Assembly (NCBI GenBank): GCA_025354985.1
Contig: JANXLU010000024.1
Location: 47,508 to 111,507, forward strand
Origin: Chloroflexota bacterium
GTDB lineage: Bacteria > Chloroflexota > Anaerolineae > J036 > Brachytrichaceae
Direction: 5' to 3'
DNA length: 64,000 bases
The notes beneath the pieces were generated by a model, which worked only from the letters and a program-made list of their open reading frames with translations, searched no databases and was not told the DNA's origin. The position numbers and the translations under genes are program-made. Shown here one piece after another: positions 57,545 to 64,000 of the stretch. Every line of letters begins with the position of its first letter. Within the stretch, counting starts at the first letter, position 1.

Positions 57545-57955
57545 TTAAGGCTCCAACGCCGGCACTGCTGCGCGCAAACCTGAAAATGCAAGAGTGACCC
57601 AACCTGCAATCATAGCTAGGCCGCCAATGGGCGTAAAAGCACCAATCCACCGAATGCCCGTTATTGCAAGCAGATACAGGCTGCCGGAAAATAGCACGAT
57701 TCCGACCAGGAACAACCACCCTGCCAGCGTCGCCATCCGTGTATTTTGTATTCGAAGCCAGAGCAGGGCGACGCCCAAAATGCCAAGCGAATGATAGAAC
57801 TGGTAACGCACACCGGTCTCAAACGTAGCCAGCGCATCCGGCGATAGCACATCCTTGAGCGCGTGCGCACCAAACGCGCCAAGCCCGACGGCGACGCCAC
57901 AGCTGAGTGCGCCCATTAGTAAGAACGGATTAGCCAAAGTTGTTTGTGCCCGCAT
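57545..57955 (-). CDS. DUF423 family membrane protein
   Basis: 136 residues from ATG 57955, the usual length of the family. Four membrane helices, with the conserved GLGAFGAHALKDVLSPDAL and FETGVRYQFYHSLGIL motifs of DUF423 (YgdD) proteins. The function of the family is unknown. The frame open upstream to 58102 lacks family similarity. Confidence 0.88.
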   Translation of the reverse strand: MRAQTTLANPFLLMGALSCGVAVGLGAFGAHALKDVLSPDALATFETGVRYQFYHSLGILGVALLWLRIQNTRMATLAGWLFLVGIVLFSGSLYLLAITGIRWIGAFTPIGGLAMIAGWVTLAFSGLRAAVPALEP

Positions 57956-58412
57956 GCGTGTGCCAGTATATCCAGCGCAAGCGCTGGACGCGCATTCGTT
58001 TGTAGTAACCATCACAGCATAGTACCGGCCGTGATCTTCCGGCGCTCGCTTATCCTGGCGAACATACGTTAAATTCTCGCGGTGACCGCACATCCTTCCC
58101 ATTCAACCCGGCAATTGCCCGCGACCATCGCCATGTCCTAACGATCAAAACTTACCAAAACGTTTGATGTGCGATGTCATCAACGGCGGAATGTGCTTCA
58201 CATCAGCGCGCGTAAAGTGATATCCCAAGTGATCGAGCTCAGGAAAGCTTCGTGTCAGATCGATGGTGGTTTGTAGAACGACTCAGTTTGCCATCGCGTC
58301 ACGCTGTGTTAACGCTTATGTCGAGCAGTTCATGCAGGATGGCCTCTGCGCGTTCCTCGTGGGCGGAGTTGGCGCGAGCAGTGGAGGAAGCTGATGGCCA
58401 CCGCCTCCGCCC
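57956..58412. other. Intergenic region with a transposase remnant
   Basis: 457 bases with no intact gene. It contains a Tn3-type transposase fragment (listed separately). A short open minus-strand stretch of about 35 codons ends in HEERAEAILHELL near 58305, which I cannot assign. Confidence 0.4.
58145..58282 (-). pseudogene. Tn3-family transposase C-terminal fragment
   Basis: Forty-five codons on the minus strand read VVLQTTIDLTRSFPEL, GYHFTRADVKHIPPLMTSHI and KRFGKF before a stop. This resembles the extreme C-terminus of Tn3-type TnpA, where the pattern is DLT...L..EG..V....V..LSP...EHI.RFG.Y. The frame is closed by a TGA directly upstream, so only a fragment is left. The match is from memory of the family pattern. 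No inverted terminal repeats were found. Confidence 0.45.
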
Positions 58413-59717
58413 TTACCATCGCACGGCCTCAAACTTCCAGCCCGGCTCCACCTTCTGCATCTCAATCTCATCATCGCGCCTGGTTAAGCCGCAGGCCAGA
58501 TAGTTGGCGTGCAGCCTGGCCAGCGCGGCGCGATCCAGCTCAATGCCCAGCCCGGGCGCATTGGTTACCGTCACGCAGCCATCCTCAATTGGGATGCGTC
58601 CGCCGACCAGCACGTCCTCGGTTTGCCACGGGTAATGCGTGTCGCAGGCGTACGTCAGGTTGGGAGTGGCCGCCGCCAGGTGCGCCATTGCCATCAGGGA
58701 AATACCCAGGTGGCTGTTGGAGTGCATCGAAAGCCCCCTGCCAAAGGTGCGGCACATTGCGGCCAGCTCCAGGCTGGCGCGCAACCCACCCCAAAAGTGA
58801 TGGTCGCTCAGAATAATGCGTTCGCTGCCCAATCGCACGCTGCCGGGCATGTCTTCGAAACCCGTCGTGCACATATTCGTCGCCAGCGGCATGCTCACCG
58901 CCCTGGCAACTTCGGCCATGGCGGCCTGCCCGCGTACCGGGTCTTCGTAATATTCCAAAATGCCTTCCATCTGTCTGCCAAACTTTATCGCCGTGTCCAC
59001 CCGCCACACCGCATTCGGGTCAATCCGCAGCGGCACATCCGGGCCAAATGCCTCGCGCAGGGCAAACATGCTGGCAACCTCAAGCTCCGGCTCCAGCGTG
59101 CCGGCCTTCAGCTTTAGGCTCTTGAAGCCAAATGCCGCGCACAGCGCGATGGCCTGCCGTGCCAGCGCCCCGGGCGTAAGCGCCTCAGCCTGCCGCGCGG
59201 CTGCCCAGCCCGTTGCCGAGCTATCCACCCCAAACCCCAGCCCCCCGCCTGCGCCAATGTGCTTGAAAAACAAATAGGCCGAGAACGGCACCCGGTCGCG
59301 CACGCGCCCGCCCAGCACATCGCACACCGGTTTGTTGATGGCTTTGCCGATGAGGTCATGGCAGGCCACCTCAATGGGGCTGTAGGTGCGCGCGCTGCGC
59401 CGCGAGGCAATGGTGGTGCACATGGTTTCCTTGCTGATGGCAGCATCGCCCGCTGCAAAATATGCCTCGATGGCATGCAGGATGGCATTGAGCTGAAATG
59501 GATCGGCGCCAATCACCAAATGTTTCACCGCCTCAAGATCACCCAAAATATCCGCGCCACCCGGCATTTCGCCCAAGCCGGATATGCCATCGCTCGTAAT
59601 CAACTCCACAACCACGCGCAGCGCATACGGCGCATGCAACCCAGCCGCGTTACGCAGCGGGGGGTCGGCAATGGCAACGGGGGTGATGTGCATTTCTTGA
59701 ATCTTCATAATTGTCAT
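58413..59717 (-). CDS. Enolase-superfamily sugar acid dehydratase, glucarate dehydratase-like
   Basis: About 434 residues. The enolase-superfamily signature is clear: a KxK pair in FKSLKLKAGTL, metal ligand Asp in LRIDPNAVW, YYEDPVRGQ (Glu), ATNMCTTGFEDM, and ILSDHHFWGGLRASLELA with MHSNSHLGISLMAM, where the late His is a catalytic base. The order and wording are closest to glucarate dehydratases, which turn D-glucarate into 5-keto-4-deoxyglucarate. Another aldaric acid is possible. The start is uncertain among ATGs at 59717 and 59708. It is divergent from a sugar transporter operon. Confidence 0.8.
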   Translation of the reverse strand: MTIMKIQEMHITPVAIADPPLRNAAGLHAPYALRVVVELITSDGISGLGEMPGGADILGDLEAVKHLVIGADPFQLNAILHAIEAYFAAGDAAISKETMCTTIASRRSARTYSPIEVACHDLIGKAINKPVCDVLGGRVRDRVPFSAYLFFKHIGAGGGLGFGVDSSATGWAAARQAEALTPGALARQAIALCAAFGFKSLKLKAGTLEPELEVASMFALREAFGPDVPLRIDPNAVWRVDTAIKFGRQMEGILEYYEDPVRGQAAMAEVARAVSMPLATNMCTTGFEDMPGSVRLGSERIILSDHHFWGGLRASLELAAMCRTFGRGLSMHSNSHLGISLMAMAHLAAATPNLTYACDTHYPWQTEDVLVGGRIPIEDGCVTVTNAPGLGIELDRAALARLHANYLACGLTRRDDEIEMQKVEPGWKFEAVRW

Positions 59718-59785
59718 TTTAGACACGATCCCCTAATAAAGCGCGGAACCCAACTTCCCCCGAGGACCGCTTACAATCAATGCCA

Positions 59786-59814
59786 TTGACAGATGCGGGG
59801 CATGCCCCTAAACT
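59786..59814 (+). promoter_or_regulatory. Candidate promoter with a palindrome in the spacer
   Basis: TTGACA (59786-59791), 17-base spacer, TAAACT (59809-59814). The spacer contains the perfect 12-base palindrome GGGGCATGCCCC (59797-59808). It lies upstream of the sugar solute-binding protein gene, about 88 bases before its start codon. A repressor or activator bound there would block or adjust the promoter. Confidence 0.5.
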
Positions 59815-59901
59815 TTGTCTTGTTGATCTTTTCAACTTACAGTTACCAGTTGTCCGCAAGACCGATTGCATCATTTAACGGTTTCAAGAGGAGTCACGCA
59901 A

Positions 59902-61329
59902 ATGAAGAATAAGACATTAGTCACCCGAAGACAATTGCTGCGCATGTCCGCCACCGCGGGCACAGGCGCACTGCTCGCCGCGTGCGCCGCACCAGTTGCA
60001 CCCGCTGCAACAACGGCACCTGCCGCGCCCGCAGCGCCCGCACCCACGCTGGTGCCGGCCGCACCCAAAGGCGGAACCGTCCAGGTGCTCATTCGTCAGG
60101 AATATTTCCCCGGTCTCCAAACGGCCGTTGAGAAGGAACTTGACACCTATATCAAGAGCCTGGGCAATACCCCGGATGTGTCCGCCGTCAACCCAGAAGT
60201 ATTCGGTGACTTCCAGGCCAAGATGCAGGCCGCCGTGGCGGCTGGCAACCCCCCGGATCTGGCTTACCACGGCACGAGCGTGGCCCAGATGTATGACAAC
60301 GATCTGGTCGCCGACGCGACCCCGATCGTGGATGAACTGGTTTCGAAGTATGGCGGTTTCGTGCCCGCCAATGCGGCCAGCAATGCGCAATTCAAAGGCA
60401 AGTGGTGGTCGGTGCCGTTCATTACCACCTCCGGCGCATGGTTTGTGCGTAAAGATATTGCCGAGGCTGCCGGCGTGGATGTGACCAAGCTGGACAAGTT
60501 TGAAGACCGGCTGGCTGCGGCGGTCAAGATGTCAAACCCGGCCAAAGAGATGTTCGGGTGGGGTATGACGGTCAACAAATCGGGCGATGGCAACGGCTTG
60601 GTTCAGACGGCCTTCCAGGCCTTTGGAGGCCGCGCGGTTGATGCAACGGGCAAGATCGTCACGTTCAATTCGCCGCAGACTGTCGCCGGCATTAAATGGC
60701 TGGCCGACATTTACAAGGATCCAAAATACAAGAACAGCCTGCCACCCGGCGTGGAGAGCTGGACTGACACGAGCAACAACGAGGCGTATCTGGCGGGCAA
60801 GATCGCCATGACGACCAACGCGTTTAGCATTTACGCCAAAGCCAAGAAAGATGGCAACCCGGTATACCCGCAGACGGCCGTGATTCCATTTCCAAAAACA
60901 GCCGATGGATCATTGGTGCTGGGCAGCGGCGCCGCGCAGTGGCTGACCATTTTCAAAGGCTCCAAACAGGCTGATGCGGCCCGCAAGATCATCACGCACC
61001 TGATTGACCCGGCGGTCTTTGACCCGTTGTGCGCGCTGGGCGGCGGCTTGTTCATGCCCGCCTACAAGAACAACTGGTCCGACAAGCTTATGACGGTGGA
61101 TCCCGCCTTCCCGGGCTTGAAGTCGATCATGTTCAGCACGACCGACTTCACGGGCTTTGCACATCCGGCCCAGCCAAACCCGGCAATAGACGCGTGGTAT
61201 GCCAGCAGCTTCCTAACCGACATCATGGCCGATGTCATCACCGGCAAGAAGACGGCTGAACAGGCTGTCGCGGATGGCACAAAGATCGGAGTGAATATTT
61301 TCAAAGAGAAGGGCTTCGCACAACCCTGA
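59902..61329 (+). CDS. Sugar ABC transporter extracellular solute-binding lipoprotein
   Basis: 475 residues from ATG 59902, with AAGAGGAG upstream. The signal peptide has a twin-Arg start (TRRQLLRMSATAG) and a lipobox LLAAC, followed by an Ala/Pro tether. The mature part follows the family 1 (MalE-like) layout: VQVLIRQEYFPGL, FGDFQAKMQAAVAAGNPPDL (typical of the group), WWSVPFITTSGAWF and AYLAGKIAMTTNAFSIY. It would bind a sugar or sugar acid outside the cell and deliver it to the fused permease encoded next. No ATPase is in the window. Confidence 0.9.
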   Translation: MKNKTLVTRRQLLRMSATAGTGALLAACAAPVAPAATTAPAAPAAPAPTLVPAAPKGGTVQVLIRQEYFPGLQTAVEKELDTYIKSLGNTPDVSAVNPEVFGDFQAKMQAAVAAGNPPDLAYHGTSVAQMYDNDLVADATPIVDELVSKYGGFVPANAASNAQFKGKWWSVPFITTSGAWFVRKDIAEAAGVDVTKLDKFEDRLAAAVKMSNPAKEMFGWGMTVNKSGDGNGLVQTAFQAFGGRAVDATGKIVTFNSPQTVAGIKWLADIYKDPKYKNSLPPGVESWTDTSNNEAYLAGKIAMTTNAFSIYAKAKKDGNPVYPQTAVIPFPKTADGSLVLGSGAAQWLTIFKGSKQADAARKIITHLIDPAVFDPLCALGGGLFMPAYKNNWSDKLMTVDPAFPGLKSIMFSTTDFTGFAHPAQPNPAIDAWYASSFLTDIMADVITGKKTAEQAVADGTKIGVNIFKEKGFAQP

Positions 61330-61347
61330 TACCCCACTCTGGTCACA

Positions 61348-61397
61348 CCCCCGTCCTGGGCAAAGCCGAATACGGAGCAAAGCCGAAGGAGCGGGGG
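61348..61397 (+). other. Intercistronic inverted and direct repeats
   Basis: CCCCCG (61348-61353) can pair with CGGGGG (61392-61397). The loop has two copies of GCAAAGCCGAA (61360-61370 and 61377-61387), 17 bases apart. It lies between the solute-binding protein and permease genes, where such stems often stabilise upstream mRNA or lower permease expression. Confidence 0.3.
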
Positions 61398-61427
61398 GCG
61401 TGAATTGGATTGGCTATCGAGATTGAC

Positions 61428-63386
61428 ATGGCACAACAAGTCGCTGTTCCGTTGAGCCGACCTCAGGTTCCGGAGTTTGGCGTCAACAAGCGCCTGGCGC
61501 GGCTGTTTGGCAGGGATTGGAAAATCGCGCTGCTATTCCTCGCGCCCATCGTCATTCTGATGGTGGGCTTGATCTTCCTGCCGTTCGTCAACGCCATCCT
61601 CCTGAGCTTCACTGTGCGCGCGAACCGCGAGGAAGTGTTTGTGGGGCTCGCCAACTATATCAATCTGTTGGATGACGAACTGTTCATCGGGTCGATCCTG
61701 AATACGGTCAGATTCACCGTAATCTCGGTCGGGATCAAACTGGTCGTCGGTCTTATTATCGCCTCCACGCTAAACAGCAAGCTGCCATTGCGCAACGTGC
61801 TGGGCGGGGTCATGCTCCTGCCGTGGATTGTGCCTGAAATCGTTACTGCGCTGACGTGGCGCAGCATTTATGATCCCATCTTCGGCGGGCTGAACCCGAT
61901 TCTGCGTGGGTTGGGTCTGATTGACCGCAACATCGGCTGGCTGTCAGAATCCGGTTTGGCAATGGTCAGTGTTATCGCGGTCAATGTGTGGAAGGGTATT
62001 CCGTTCTTCACCCTGCTGCTGCTGGCTGGCATGAAGGCGATTGACAAGGAGCTGTATGAGGCGGCTGAGGTGGATGGCGCGCATGTCATCCAGCGATTCT
62101 TTTACATCACACTGCCCGGTTTGCAATACGTGATGGCCGTCACCGTGCTGCTCTCGACGATTACCACGTTCAACGCATTCGGCATCGTATATCTGATGAC
62201 GGGTGGCGGCCCGGGTGGCGACACACGGGTGTATTCGATCCTCGCCTATGAACGCGCTTTGCTGCAAAATCGCTTCGGCCCCGGCGCGGCGGTGTCGCTG
62301 GTGACCGCTCCCTTCCTCGCCCTCGTCATCCTGTTGCTGGCCCGCTTTATGCGCCAGGGCGTTGACCGCAGCGCGCAGGAAACGAGCGCTGACCGCGCAT
62401 TTGGCATGGTCGGCCGGGCCATCAACGGCATTATGGGCATGGTGATGCTGCCGGTGGACTGGCTTATCGGCTTCATGAGCACGGTGCAGACATCCATGTC
62501 GAAGGCCATGGCGCAAGCAGTCAGCGGTGGCCGCCGAATGACCGTTTTGACCAAACATCAGCGCGAGAGCGCATCCAGGCTGGTGAGCGTACTGGTGATC
62601 CTGCCGTTCCTGCTGTTTGTGTTGTTCCCGTTCTTCTGGATCGTTGTCACGGCGTTCAAAGGCGAGCTGCAAATCCAGCAGCGCGTGTCGTTGTTTTGGC
62701 CGCAGCCGTGGACGTTTGATCAATTTGGCACGCTGTTGAACGGGACGAGATTCACGCAGTGGTTCCAGAATACCGTCTTCATCGCAACGATCACGACGAC
62801 GTTGTCCGTGCTCTTCGCCGCGTTTGGCGGGTATGCGCTGGCGCGGTTGAAGTTCCGCGGTGCGGGCTTCATGACGACCGTCCTGCTGATCACCTATCTG
62901 CTCCCTGCCTCGCTGTTGTTCATCCCGATGTATCGCATTCTGACCACCGTGGGAGCGATCAACAACCATTATGCGTTGCTGCTCACCTACCCCACATTTC
63001 TGGTCCCATTCGCGACGTGGGTGATGATGGGCTATTACCGGGGCATCCCGGAAGACCTGGAAGACGCGGCAATGATTGATGGGGCGAACCGGCTGACGGC
63101 ATTCTGGCTCATCACACTGCCGCTGGCCAAGCCGGCGCTTCTTGCGGTCACGCTGCTCGCCTTCACCAATGCGTGGAACGAGTTCCTGTATGCCTATATT
63201 TTCCTCACCAGCGAGCGGCTGATTACACTTCCGGTGGGGCTGCAGAAGCTGGTGTTCGCCGACATCTACCCTTACGGTCAGTTGATGGCCGCGTCGCTGA
63301 TCATGTCCATCCCGGTTGTTTGCTTTTACATCTTCGCCCAACGATTCCTGGTCGAAGGTCTGACTGCGGGCAGCGTGAAGGGATGA
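61428..63386 (+). CDS. Single-chain ABC transporter with two fused sugar permease domains
   Basis: 652 residues from ATG 61428; a TTG at 61410 would add six. Residues about 30-320 form a MalF-type permease with the coupling motif EAAEVDGAHVIQRFFYITLPG. After a linker of roughly 80 residues (about 320-400, containing an extra hydrophobic stretch), residues 400-650 form a MalG-type permease with DAAMIDGANRLTAFWLITLPLA. In nearly all relatives these are two genes. The substrate is likely a sugar acid or oligosaccharide, given the neighbouring dehydratase. A 521-codon frame on the opposite strand is a shadow. Confidence 0.88.
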   Translation: MAQQVAVPLSRPQVPEFGVNKRLARLFGRDWKIALLFLAPIVILMVGLIFLPFVNAILLSFTVRANREEVFVGLANYINLLDDELFIGSILNTVRFTVISVGIKLVVGLIIASTLNSKLPLRNVLGGVMLLPWIVPEIVTALTWRSIYDPIFGGLNPILRGLGLIDRNIGWLSESGLAMVSVIAVNVWKGIPFFTLLLLAGMKAIDKELYEAAEVDGAHVIQRFFYITLPGLQYVMAVTVLLSTITTFNAFGIVYLMTGGGPGGDTRVYSILAYERALLQNRFGPGAAVSLVTAPFLALVILLLARFMRQGVDRSAQETSADRAFGMVGRAINGIMGMVMLPVDWLIGFMSTVQTSMSKAMAQAVSGGRRMTVLTKHQRESASRLVSVLVILPFLLFVLFPFFWIVVTAFKGELQIQQRVSLFWPQPWTFDQFGTLLNGTRFTQWFQNTVFIATITTTLSVLFAAFGGYALARLKFRGAGFMTTVLLITYLLPASLLFIPMYRILTTVGAINNHYALLLTYPTFLVPFATWVMMGYYRGIPEDLEDAAMIDGANRLTAFWLITLPLAKPALLAVTLLAFTNAWNEFLYAYIFLTSERLITLPVGLQKLVFADIYPYGQLMAASLIMSIPVVCFYIFAQRFLVEGLTAGSVKG

Positions 63387-63830
63387 CGACCGGTTTGCAT
63401 TGAGGCGTGCAGGAGAGCACATCCCTCGCAAGAACGTCGCGAAAGTGGGAGCCGAGCCGGGCATCAGCGCGTTGATCCTGTATCGGTGGTAAGGCCAAAG
63501 CGGCGGCACCTACGGGCCCCGGCGCGTAAGCAATTGCGCCAGGCCATCAAGACAGCATCAGTGCTGCTTCAAGATACCGCTCACCCGGCGCCAGCGGGCC
63601 AAGCACGGCCATCAGGTTTTGCGGCGCGCTCTTCACCGCGGCCAGCCGACCCTGCTCGTGTGGTTGCCGCAGGGTGGTATGAATGCGCGCCGTTGGCGCC
63701 AGACTCCATCAGTACTTCTTGTCCCGACAGCAGCTGGTGGCGCGTTCGGCACGGTTACCGGCACCGAGTATTCCTGGGACTTGAGCTTGGCGTGGGCGTG
63801 GCTTATGAGCGGCGGCCGCGTTAACCCGAG
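63387..63830. other. Region with no intact gene, possible remnant
   Basis: 444 bases downstream of the permease and of the convergent aminotransferase. A minus-strand stretch of about 50 codons ending at 63547 (ending AVLGPLAPGERYLEAALMLS) looks protein-like. A second stretch in another frame (63660-63820) reads EYSVPVTVPNAPPAAVG. Together they may be a frameshifted remnant, but I do not recognise the protein. Confidence 0.3.
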
Positions 63831-64000
63831 TCACGCCCACGCGTCAAGACAGGCGGCTAATCGCTCGAGCCCGAGCTCTAGATTTGCGGCTGCGCCACCG
63901 CCCACACCAAGACGCACATGTCGGGGAAAGCCATAGGCACTGCCAGGCATGGCAAATGTACGGTGCGGCGCGGCCAAAAGGCGCGCCGCAAGTGCATCCC
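63831..64000 (-). CDS. Aminotransferase class I/II-like, C-terminal end (cut by right edge)
   Basis: Fifty-six codons are visible, ending in TGA at 63831. The sequence AMPGSAYGF, then VRLGVGGG and LELGLERLAACLDAW, resembles the C-terminus of fold type I aminotransferases (usually PGSxFG...HVRIGFG...LEEGLxRL). The rest of the gene lies beyond the window. It may belong to the sugar-acid/amino acid module. The function is based only on this tail. Confidence 0.6.
   Translation of the reverse strand, partial: DALAARLLAAPHRTFAMPGSAYGFPRHVRLGVGGGAAANLELGLERLAACLDAWA

Noticed and set aside
58252..58503. 83-codon plus-strand frame upstream of the dehydratase end
   Set aside because: Serine/arginine-rich with no motif, partly opposite the dehydratase gene and the transposase remnant; not credible as a gene.
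61944..63509. 521-codon open frame on the minus strand opposite the fused permease
   Set aside because: Its translation is rich in Arg, His and Gln with no family motif, while the plus strand holds a clear permease; it is a codon-bias shadow.

Overview
The window reads as one contig of a free-living bacterium, most probably a member of the Chloroflexota (Anaerolineae-like). This rests on family-level resemblance, not on a marker-gene search. The supporting points are F420 enzymes beside molybdenum hydroxylases, a Rieske/cytochrome b pair followed by an ethylbenzene-dehydrogenase-type heme protein and a lipoprotein cytochrome c, a sugar ABC transporter, and an N-terminal domain at the left edge that resembles Anaerolineae alpha-amylases. 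Base composition is moderately GC-rich throughout, except for a markedly AT-richer stretch around 51,500-51,930.

Layout: 1-10,100 holds the start of a probable alpha-amylase, a methyltransferase, a CopD-like membrane protein, a degenerate alkaline-phosphatase-fold membrane protein, a class III aminotransferase, the S-adenosylhomocysteine recycling pair (ahcY plus a PfkB/adenosine-kinase-like gene, with a possible pseudoknotted leader between them), an orphan response regulator, a GNAT protein and a cell-wall amidase. From 10,121 to 27,199 a long minus-strand run of overlapping genes forms a purine catabolism locus: 8-oxoguanine deaminase, YgeY and SsnA homologues, two xanthine-dehydrogenase-type enzymes, an allantoate-amidohydrolase-like enzyme, a BmpA-type nucleoside ABC transporter, an LLM-class (F420-type) oxidoreductase and an NADPH:F420 reductase. 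The F420 pair inside a purine locus is the most unusual part of the window.

27,196-35,879 (minus) carries envelope functions: ABC-2 permease, GT4 glycosyltransferase, prephenate-dehydrogenase-like protein, M50 protease, MreB and a heterodimeric ABC exporter. 35,978-38,068 is a sulfide-oxidation operon (SQR, TusE/DsrC-like, DsrE-like). 38,368-43,967 (plus) has homospermidine synthase, a BaiN-like flavoprotein, a GH127 arabinofuranosidase and a formamidase-like protein. MetH (44,031-47,825) is preceded by a clear SAM riboswitch with an intrinsic terminator, so the window contains several parts of the methyl cycle (metH, ahcY, adenosine-kinase-like).

48,139-51,480 encodes the cytochrome branch. 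It is followed by tRNA-Lys, two paralogous beta-propeller lipoproteins, Rho with a long disordered N-terminus, tRNA-Pro and DUF423. A Tn3-type transposase remnant near 58,200 precedes a sugar-acid cluster: a glucarate-dehydratase-like enzyme, a solute-binding protein, an unusual single-chain double permease and an aminotransferase cut by the right edge.
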